Of a DNA stretch of 64,000 nucleotides, positions 57,816-64,000 are shown piece after piece (positions within the stretch are counted from its first letter, which is position 1; each line of letters starts with the position of its first letter). Under the pieces are notes generated by a model. That model was not told the DNA's origin. It did no database searches and worked only from the letters and a program-made list of their open reading frames with translations. The DNA comes from Herbaspirillum sp. ST 5-3 (GTDB taxonomy: Bacteria; Pseudomonadota; Gammaproteobacteria; Burkholderiales; Burkholderiaceae_D). The stretch is from contig NZ_STGI01000012.1 of assembly GCF_004804275.1 (NCBI RefSeq), positions 62,001 to 126,000 on the forward strand, given 5' to 3'. The position numbers and the translations under genes were made by a program.

Positions 57816-58520
57816 ATGGACTTCACGATGGATGCCGATTATGTGGTGATCACCCTGCACCTGTTCGGCGCGCTTTGCGCCGGCGGGATCATTGGGCTGG
57901 AGCGCAGTTTTCACGGCCGCCCGGCGGGTTTCAGGACGCATGCGCTGGTGTGTGTTGCCTCCAGTCTGCTCATGCTGGTGATGCTGTACCAATGGAAATG
58001 GCTTCCGGGCGCGGCAAACGACACCGTCAGGACCGATCCGACCCGCATGGCGCAGGGCATCATGACCGGCATCGGTTTTCTCGGTGCGGGCGTGATTTTC
58101 AAGGAAGGGCTGAGCGTGCGCGGCCTGACCACGGCGGCATCGATCTGGATCACGGCGGCCATCGGCATCCTGATCGGCGTGGGATTCTATTACCCGGCCA
58201 TTCTGGCGACCGCGCTGACGCTGGGCATCCTGTCGCTGTTCCGCCGCATCGAGGCGAGGATGCCGTCGCAGTCCTATGCGCACCACGCGCTGCGCTTCGA
58301 GCGCGACCAGGTGCTTTCGGAAGCCGAGGTCAGGAAGATCATGGCGAACCACGGCTTCAATATCGCCAACATGAGCTATCGCATTACCGAGGATGGCCAG
58401 CATTTTGAATACCGCATGGTGATTCGCACCTCCGACGTGAGGAACATGTCCGTGCTGTCGACGCATTTGCTGTCGCTGGAGCAGGTGAAGTGCTTTCAGA
58501 TTTCGCCTACCGGCGATTAG
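57816..58520 (+). CDS. MgtC/SapB family protein
   Basis: 234 residues. The first half has four to five membrane helices with LFGALCAGGIIGLERSFHGRPAGFRTHALVCVASSLLML and MTGIGFLGAGVIFKEGLSVRGLTTAASIWITAAIGILIG, the family signature. The C-terminal 80 residues are a soluble ACT-like domain (VRKIMANHGFNIANMSYRI). MgtC supports growth in low magnesium and modulates F-type ATPase. No Mg-responsive leader is visible. The ATG at 57816 is tentative; ATG at 57828 is close. Confidence 0.9.
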   Translation: MDFTMDADYVVITLHLFGALCAGGIIGLERSFHGRPAGFRTHALVCVASSLLMLVMLYQWKWLPGAANDTVRTDPTRMAQGIMTGIGFLGAGVIFKEGLSVRGLTTAASIWITAAIGILIGVGFYYPAILATALTLGILSLFRRIEARMPSQSYAHHALRFERDQVLSEAEVRKIMANHGFNIANMSYRITEDGQHFEYRMVIRTSDVRNMSVLSTHLLSLEQVKCFQISPTGD

Positions 58521-58612
58521 CCTTACAGCAATCATGTCAGTTCGCCATTGCGGTCGCGGTGCATTGATGCCAGCATGATTTCAGCCATTGTCCTGAATGG
58601 GAGTGATCGACC

Positions 58613-59638
58613 ATGAACATCGACGAGCTCAACAAGGTGGCGCGCGCCATCGTCGCCGACCGGAAAGGCATCCTGGCGGCGGATGAAAGCGGTCCCACCA
58701 TCAAGAAACGCTTCGACGCGATCCAGCTGGCGTCCAGCGAAGAAAGCCGGCGGCGCTATCGCGATATCCTGTTCACCACCGAGGACGTCGAACAGTATCT
58801 CGGCGGTGTGATTTTGTACGAAGAAACCCTGCGTCAATCCAGCAAGGACGGCATACCCTTTGCCGAACTGCTGTCGCGTCGTGGCATCATTCCCGGCATC
58901 AAGGTGGACAAGGGCAGCAAGGCGCTGGCCCTGCATCCCGGCGAGAAGATCACCGAAGGCCTGGACGGCTTGCGCGAACGCCTCGTCGAATACCGGCAGA
59001 TGGGCGCGCGCTTCGCGAAGTGGCGCGCGGTGATCGAGATCGACGAGCACACGATACCAAGTGGCTGCGGCATACGGACCAATATGCATGCGCTGGCGCG
59101 TTACGCCGCGCTATGCCAGGAAGAGGGCATCGTGCCCATCGTGGAACCGGAAGTGCTGATGGACGGCGCGCACGGCATCGCGCGCTGCGAGGAAGTGAGT
59201 TCACGCGTGCTGGGCAAATTGTTCAGGGAACTGGACGCGCATGGCGTGGCATTCGAAGGCCTGCTGCTCAAGCCCAACATGATCATCCCCGGCATGAAGT
59301 GCCCGCAACAGGCCAGTGTGCAACAGGTTGCCGAGGCGACGGTGCGCTGCCTCAAGCGCTACGTTCCCGCCGCCGTGCCAGGCATCGTGTTCCTGTCAGG
59401 CGGGCAGAGCGCGGAAGATGCAACCGACCATTTGAACGCGATGAACAACATGGGCCCGCATCCGTGGCAGCTCAGCTTCTCCTACGGCCGCGCGCTGCAG
59501 GCGCCGGTCCTCGCCGCATGGCAGGGGCAGGAAAGCCGGGTGGAAAAGGCGCAGCAGGCCTTCCTCTTGCGTTGCCGGCTGAACGGGCTGGCACGCGCAG
59601 GCGCTTATGCACGAGAGATGGAGAAAGAGGCGGGATAA
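58613..59638 (+). CDS. Fructose-bisphosphate aldolase class I
   Basis: 341 residues. DRKGILAADESGPTIKKRFDAI is the N-terminal class I signature, AKWRAVIEIDE the substrate lysine region, and FEGLLLKPNMIIPG holds the Schiff-base lysine. FLSGGQSAEDATDHLNAMN follows. The enzyme splits fructose 1,6-bisphosphate without metal. GGGAGTGA precedes the ATG. It converges on the PPi-dependent phosphofructokinase gene across a hairpin region. Confidence 0.93.
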   Translation: MNIDELNKVARAIVADRKGILAADESGPTIKKRFDAIQLASSEESRRRYRDILFTTEDVEQYLGGVILYEETLRQSSKDGIPFAELLSRRGIIPGIKVDKGSKALALHPGEKITEGLDGLRERLVEYRQMGARFAKWRAVIEIDEHTIPSGCGIRTNMHALARYAALCQEEGIVPIVEPEVLMDGAHGIARCEEVSSRVLGKLFRELDAHGVAFEGLLLKPNMIIPGMKCPQQASVQQVAEATVRCLKRYVPAAVPGIVFLSGGQSAEDATDHLNAMNNMGPHPWQLSFSYGRALQAPVLAAWQGQESRVEKAQQAFLLRCRLNGLARAGAYAREMEKEAG

Positions 59639-59650
59639 AGAGGAAACCTT

Positions 59651-59720
59651 GTCCACGGAAGGTACGGAAAACACGGAATAACAAATGCTTTTTTCCGTGC
59701 CTTCCGTGTTTTCCATGGAC
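59651..59720. repeat. Imperfect inverted repeat with tandem CGGAA units
   Basis: Arms at 59651-59678 and 59693-59720 pair at 22 of 28 positions, and some mismatches are G-U wobbles in RNA. The arms contain repeated CACGGAA units. It lies between the convergent aldolase and phosphofructokinase genes and could act as a bidirectional terminator. Such CGGAA blocks recur in some other genomes; copy number here is unknown. Confidence 0.6.
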
Positions 59721-59732
59721 ACTCGCTACTTG

Positions 59733-60953
59733 CTAGCGCGTCGCGTTCTTCACCTTCGGCACCGGATAGTAGCGCAGGCGGAATGCATCGGGCATGCCCG
59801 AGCCGAGCAAGGGGCGCAAATACAGCCGGAAGGCATCGGTGATGTCGGTGCCGCTTTCGGCGATGAATTCGTCGTCCATCACGCGCGTCTTGCCGGCCAC
59901 CACTTCGAGGTCGAGCAATTCATAATCGACCGAGTAGAAGCCGGTGCGATTGATCGCCACTGATCCGTCGCGATTGCCCCACATCGCGTACTGCACCGCT
60001 TTTTCGCCGACCTCGCGCGCTTCGCGCTGATCGACATCGGAGACGCAGCCGATGAAGGAACGCTGCAGATAGCCGAAGGTGTCGCCGCGCACGCGCTTGA
60101 TCTTCAGCTTGGACTTGATTTCATCGCACAGCAGATCGGCCAGCGCGCCGCTGCCGGAAAGCTGCACGTTGCCGTGCGCGTCGCGCTCCACTTCCTTGGC
60201 CAGGAGGCTCGCGATGGGCGCGCCCGACAGGTCATGCACGCCTTCGGACACGGCAATCACGCAGCGTCCGTAGCGATCGAAGACGCGCTTCACATCGGAC
60301 AGGAATTTGTCGATGACAAAGGTGCGTTCGGGCAGGTAGATCAGATGCGGTCCGTCGTCGGGGAATTTCTTGCCGAGCGCGGACGCCGCAGTCAGGAAGC
60401 CGGCGTGACGTCCCATCACGACGCCGACATAGACGCCCGGCAGCGCCGCGTTATCGAGATTGGCACCGGCGAAGGCTTGCGCGACGAAGCGCGCGGCCGA
60501 TGGAAATCCGGGCGTGTGATCGTTGCCGACCAGGTCGTTGTCGATGGTCTTCGGGATGTGAATGCTGCGCAAGGGATAGTTCGCCTTTTGCGCTTCCTGG
60601 CTGACGATGTGCACGGTATCGGCCGAGTCGTTGCCGCCGATGTAGAAGAACTGCTCGATCTGGTGCGCGCGCAGTACGTTGAAGATTTCCTGGCAATACT
60701 TGACGTCCGGCTTGTCGCGCGTGGAACCCAGCGCCGACGCAGGCGTGTTGGCCACCAGTTCCAGGTTGTGGCTGGTCTCCTGCGTCAGATCCAGGAAATC
60801 TTCATTCACGATGCCGCGCACGCCGTGACGCGCGCCGTAGACCAGTTCGACGTTGCGAAATCGTCGCGCCTCCAGCACCACACCGACCAGCGACTGATTG
60901 ATCACAGCGGTCGGACCGCCCCCTTGCGCCACCAGGATTTTTCCGGAAGGCAT
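59733..60953 (-). CDS. pfp: PPi-dependent 6-phosphofructokinase
   Basis: 406 residues. Motifs GGPTAVINQSL, FFYIGGNDSADT (an Asp where ATP-dependent enzymes have Gly) and HIPKTIDNDLVGNDHTPGF (a Lys where ATP-dependent enzymes have Gly) mark a pyrophosphate-using enzyme. YVGVVMGRHAGFL and MGNRDG-type motifs follow. The reaction is reversible, so it can serve glycolysis or gluconeogenesis. GAGGAGG precedes the ATG. Convergent with class I aldolase, which acts on its product. Confidence 0.93.
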   Translation of the reverse strand: MPSGKILVAQGGGPTAVINQSLVGVVLEARRFRNVELVYGARHGVRGIVNEDFLDLTQETSHNLELVANTPASALGSTRDKPDVKYCQEIFNVLRAHQIEQFFYIGGNDSADTVHIVSQEAQKANYPLRSIHIPKTIDNDLVGNDHTPGFPSAARFVAQAFAGANLDNAALPGVYVGVVMGRHAGFLTAASALGKKFPDDGPHLIYLPERTFVIDKFLSDVKRVFDRYGRCVIAVSEGVHDLSGAPIASLLAKEVERDAHGNVQLSGSGALADLLCDEIKSKLKIKRVRGDTFGYLQRSFIGCVSDVDQREAREVGEKAVQYAMWGNRDGSVAINRTGFYSVDYELLDLEVVAGKTRVMDDEFIAESGTDITDAFRLYLRPLLGSGMPDAFRLRYYPVPKVKNATR

Positions 60954-61076
60954 AGCATTCCTCCTCTATCAGATAGGACCGGGCATCACTCGTCCGATTT
61001 TACCGCGACGTTCTGATAGAGGGCGCTACGCGGGAAGAATATTCGAGTTGCGCTTGAGAAGGATCAGTTCCACAAC

Positions 61077-61628
61077 CTAATGCGGCGCAACCGATCCGCG
61101 CCAAGCCCCGGTTTCCCTGCCGCGGGTTTCAAGCATGTCCTTGAAGCGCTTGAGATTGGCTTTCGTCTGCAGCTTGACGACACCCAGCGCATCGCCGATT
61201 TTTTCATCCATGGTGCGCGGATCGTAATCCATTTGCAGCATGATGCGCGTCTTTCCGTCCGAGAGCTTGTGGAAGGTGACCACGCCGGCATTGCGGACGC
61301 CGCCGATGCTGCGCCATGCGATGCGCTTGTCGGGAATCTGCTCGGTGATCTCGGCATCCCATTCCTGTTCCTTGCCGGCCACCTCGGCGCGCCAGTGCAG
61401 ATGCGTATCGTCAAGCTGGCGCACTTCGCGCACGCTGTCCATGAACTTCGGAAAATCTTCAAACTGCGTCCATTGGTTGTACGCGGCGCTGACCGGGACA
61501 TCCACGTCGATGGATTCCTGCGTGGACGACGACGTCTTTCGCATGACGCCGGTCTTCTTCAGCTGTTTCGACAGGATAACTCCGCCCGCGGCGAGCGCGG
61601 CAACGGCGAGGATTCTGTTCATGTTCAT
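61077..61628 (-). CDS. SRPBCC (START-like / cyclase-dehydrase) family membrane-anchored protein
   Basis: 183 residues. An N-terminal anchor (MNMNRILAVAALAAGGVILSK) leads to a polyketide-cyclase-like domain: VDVPVSAAYNQWTQFEDFPKFMDSVREVRQLDDTHLHWRAEVAGKEQEWDAEITEQIPDKRIAWRSIGG. The fold binds hydrophobic ligands. Start at 61628 because AAAGGAG is 6 bp upstream; a start at 61634 is too close to it. Divergent from the YsnF-type stress gene. Confidence 0.8.
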   Translation of the reverse strand: MNMNRILAVAALAAGGVILSKQLKKTGVMRKTSSSTQESIDVDVPVSAAYNQWTQFEDFPKFMDSVREVRQLDDTHLHWRAEVAGKEQEWDAEITEQIPDKRIAWRSIGGVRNAGVVTFHKLSDGKTRIMLQMDYDPRTMDEKIGDALGVVKLQTKANLKRFKDMLETRGRETGAWRGSVAPH

Positions 61629-62054
61629 GTGCATCTCCTTTCGAGTAAGGCTTGTTCGTGGAGCAAAGTTGTCTTGCGCATCGCGCAAAGTGATTCATGC
61701 AGATCGTGATTCACTGACAACGAAGCTTGTCATTAAGTTCGTGAGTGATTTCCATCGGCCTTGCGTTCACGCGGCTTCCGGCCGTGATTTACCGCTTGAA
61801 ATGCTGCGCTTCCACGCATGGAACTAATCGCGCGCACAGGCTTCTTACAAGCCTATTGCGGTTTTATTAATATGCTGAAAAGCGCTCAAGCCCCCTTCCT
61901 ACGCAACAGTGCAGCAACCCCGGCTCACCTTCAATTCTGCCTCCTGCGAGGCGCCGCCGCACATCAACTCCCCGCATGGTTGACTGCATCGCGATGAAGA
62001 AGCTCGCTGCATTGTGTTGACGCTTTTCGCATGGAACGAACAAGGAGATGCATC
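61629..62054. other. 426-bp divergent promoter region
   Basis: Region between two divergent stress-type genes. It has a short AT-rich segment (about 61855-61880) and a 6-bp hairpin (AGGCTT/AAGCCT, 61838-61854). No gene is supported. Confidence 0.6.
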
Positions 62055-63764
62055 ATGGCTTCAGTTTCAAGAAATGATTCCGGCATGCTGACCGCGCTTT
62101 TCAATGATCACGCCAGCGCCGAGCAAGCGTATCAAGTCCTTTCCGAGCGCGGCTATACGAAGGACGACATCAATGTGGTCATGTCGGATGACACACGCAA
62201 GAAACATTTTGCGCAGCAAGGCACGGCGCAGACGGAGCTTGGCAGCAAGGCGGCGGAAGGCGCCGGTGTCGGCGGCGCGATCGGCGGCACGCTGGGCGCG
62301 GTGATCGCTGCCGCGATGGCCACCGGCGCGAGCATTGCGCTGCCCGGCATCGGCCTGGTGGTGGCCGGCCCTCTGGCTGATGCTGCGGCGGGTGCGGGCG
62401 CAGGTGCCGCCACCGGCGGACTGCTCGGCGCGCTGGTCGGCTGGGGCATTCCGGAAGAGAACGTCAAGCGCTACGAGAGCGGCCTGAAAGGCGGCGGCAT
62501 CATGATCGGCGTCAGGCCGCGTTCCGAGGAGGATGCCGATTACATCGAACAACGCTGGCGCAGCCTCAATGCACAGGACGTCTACCGGCCGGGCCGCATG
62601 GCGCAGACAGCCGACAGCGGTCGCACCAGCGTGATCGGCGTGTATGACGATTATGCGGATGCCGAAGGCGCGGTGCAGGCGCTGACGGCGGACGGCATTC
62701 AACGCTCGCGCATCCATCTGCAGCCCGAGTCGGAAATCCCTGCAAGCGGGAAGACTGCGAAGGCCGCAAAAGTGGCAAAAGCGGAAGCAGAGCATGGCGC
62801 GGCGGGCATCAGCGGTTTCTTCCGCTCCCTGTTCGGCACGGAAGAGCACAAGGAGCATCACGATGTGTACGCGGAATCGGTGCGCCGCGGCAGTTACGTG
62901 CTGACGTTCGAAGCGCAAGACCATCGGGAGGCCGAGCGCGCGTCCGACATCATGAATCGCTTCAATCCGGTCAATATCGATGAACGCGCCGGCGCATGGA
63001 AGCAGCAAGGCTGGTCTGGCTATGAAGCTGCCGCGCCGAAGCTGTCGCAAAAGGAAATTGAAAAGGAACGCAGCAGCTACCGTCCGGCGACGACGCAGGC
63101 CGGCACCACGGAGCAATCGACCTTTCCCGTCATCGAGGAAGAATTCAAGGTCGGCAAGCGGCTGGTGCAGCGCGGCGGCATCCGCATCTTCCGCCACGTG
63201 ACGGAAAAGCCGGTGCATGAATCGGTACAACTGCGCCAAGAGCATGTGAAGGTCGAGCGGCACGCCGTCGACCAGCCGGCCAGCGAAGCCGATCTCGCCG
63301 CCTTCAAGGAAGGCTCGGTGGAGCTGCGCGAGATGGCGGAAGAGCCGGTGGTGTCCAAGACCGCGCATGTGATCGAGGAAGTCACCATCGGCAAGGAAGT
63401 GAGCCAGAAGACCGAGGAAATCAACGACACCGTGCGCAAGACGGATGTCGAAGTCGAGCAGCTCGGCGCATCGGATACCGGCCGCGGCACGACCGGCATG
63501 GTGAAGGGCGATGACGACGCATTCCGCCGTCACTGGCAGACCGCCTATGGCAGTTCAGGCGGGCGCTACGAAGACTACGATGCCGCTTATCGCTACGGCT
63601 CCACCATGGCGGGCAGCGAGCGTTTCAAGAACTATCGCTGGGAAGATGTCGAGCCCGACATGCGCAGCGACTGGGAGCGCCAGCATCCGGAAAGCACCTG
63701 GGACAAGGTGAAGGACGCGGTGCGCTACGGTGCCGAGCGCGTGGGCGGAAGCCGACGTCATTAA
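62055..63764 (+). CDS. YsnF/GSP17M-type stress protein with DUF2382 domain
   Basis: 569 residues. The N-terminal part (residues 1-175) is a GSP17M-like repeat: LTALFNDHASAEQAYQVLSERGYTKDDINVVMS, with a Gly/Ala-rich glycine-zipper membrane segment (GGTLGAVIAAAMATGASIALPGIGLVVAGPLADAAAGAGAGAATGGLLGALVG) that may insert in membranes. A second copy of the alpha/beta unit follows (SVIGVYDDYADAEGAVQAL). The DUF2382/YsnF domain (FPVIEEEFKVGKRLVQRGGIRIFRHVTEKPVHESVQLRQEHVKVERHAVDQP...IEEVTIGKEV) is at about 355-490. AAGGAG precedes the ATG. Function unknown; stress-linked in relatives. Confidence 0.85.
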   Translation: MASVSRNDSGMLTALFNDHASAEQAYQVLSERGYTKDDINVVMSDDTRKKHFAQQGTAQTELGSKAAEGAGVGGAIGGTLGAVIAAAMATGASIALPGIGLVVAGPLADAAAGAGAGAATGGLLGALVGWGIPEENVKRYESGLKGGGIMIGVRPRSEEDADYIEQRWRSLNAQDVYRPGRMAQTADSGRTSVIGVYDDYADAEGAVQALTADGIQRSRIHLQPESEIPASGKTAKAAKVAKAEAEHGAAGISGFFRSLFGTEEHKEHHDVYAESVRRGSYVLTFEAQDHREAERASDIMNRFNPVNIDERAGAWKQQGWSGYEAAAPKLSQKEIEKERSSYRPATTQAGTTEQSTFPVIEEEFKVGKRLVQRGGIRIFRHVTEKPVHESVQLRQEHVKVERHAVDQPASEADLAAFKEGSVELREMAEEPVVSKTAHVIEEVTIGKEVSQKTEEINDTVRKTDVEVEQLGASDTGRGTTGMVKGDDDAFRRHWQTAYGSSGGRYEDYDAAYRYGSTMAGSERFKNYRWEDVEPDMRSDWERQHPESTWDKVKDAVRYGAERVGGSRRH

Positions 63765-63787
63765 AGTCTGATTGACGCGCAAGCAAA

Positions 63788-63822
63788 GGGCGGGCGTCCG
63801 GCAACGGGCGCCCGCCCTCTTT
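63788..63822. terminator. Rho-independent terminator
   Basis: Stem GGGCGGGCG (63788-63796) / CGCCCGCCC (63809-63817) with a 12-nt loop, followed by TCTTTTG. It lies 24 bp after the YsnF-type stop codon and can also serve the convergent partial gene at the window end. Confidence 0.8.
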
Positions 63823-63890
63823 TGTCGCTAGCGGCATCTCGATCGTCGTCCGGCGCAATGACAGAAACGCGCCGGACGGATCAAGCCTCC

Positions 63891-64000
63891 CTATTGTTTC
63901 GTTGCGGTGATGACCTGGAAGTTTCCGAAGAAGCAGGTGGTGCGCTCGCACGTCCAGTGGCCGGTCTCTTCCAGATAGCTGATCGGGTCATGCGTATCCC
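63891..64000 (-). CDS. C-terminal fragment of a gene cut by the window end
   Basis: The minus-strand frame is open from 64000 to a TAG at 63891. The visible 35 residues end DTHDPISYLEETGHWTCERTTCFFGNFQVITATKQ. The ending resembles the last strand of SAM-dependent methyltransferases, but that is a guess from a short piece. It converges on the YsnF-type gene across the terminator. Confidence 0.5.
   Translation of the reverse strand, partial: DTHDPISYLEETGHWTCERTTCFFGNFQVITATKQ

Overview
The window looks like ordinary chromosome from a GC-rich betaproteobacterium, most likely Burkholderiales and perhaps Oxalobacteraceae. This rests on codon use and on the gene families present: a glucokinase-HexR fusion, PPi-dependent phosphofructokinase, DUF1304, DUF1810 and a SUV3-like helicase. 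Species identity is inference. I saw no rRNA, tRNA, CRISPR array, insertion sequence, prophage or plasmid gene. Both ends cut genes: a KefB/TrkA-N type protein at the left and a short C-terminal fragment at the right.

Layout. 1-11200: housekeeping and stress genes (cysteine synthase, response regulator, threonine aldolase, lipase-like hydrolase, outer-membrane barrel, Dps, methyltransferase, transglutaminase-like protein, DUF1304, MarR, YceI, twin CDGSH protein). 11200-20600: a LysR regulator, then a glucose-type ABC transporter (minus strand) divergent from zwf and a glk-hexR fusion (plus strand). 20600-34600: a large maltodextrin locus. One eight-gene minus-strand run (31134 to 20622) encodes alpha-glucosidase, MalK, MalE, MalF, MalG, a second MalE, a secreted alpha-amylase and a PfkB kinase. 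It is preceded by a beta-phosphoglucomutase-like gene and a LacI regulator, and followed upstream by a LamB porin. 35000-47700: a SHOCT protein, a class A PBP, VOC protein, erythrose-4-phosphate dehydrogenase, lytic transglycosylase, diguanylate cyclase, SDR, SRAP, secreted nuclease and a bactofilin-like membrane protein. 47700-50400: HAD, ahpF and ahpC. 50400-64000: DUF1810, SUV3-like helicase, a 269-bp palindromic element, DUF1800/DUF1501 pair, TlpA-like protein, MgtC, class I aldolase convergent with PPi-phosphofructokinase, SRPBCC protein and a YsnF-type stress protein.

How it fits together. Maltodextrins would enter by LamB, be trimmed by the exported amylase, cross the inner membrane by MalEFGK and be hydrolysed to glucose. 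Free glucose would enter by the gts-type transporter, be phosphorylated by the glucokinase half of the fusion and be oxidised by Zwf. Six 15-bp sites resembling the HexR operator (TGTA-N7-TACA) lie at the gts/zwf, glucosidase and lamB promoters, so both halves appear to be under the HexR half of the fusion. A perfect LacI-type palindrome sits only at the glucosidase promoter.

The least explained structure is the element at 53280-53548. It is a nested, cloverleaf-like palindrome with 32-bp perfect terminal repeats, lying exactly between two convergent genes and contributing bases to both stop codons. I saw nothing that amounts to a new defence or mobile system.
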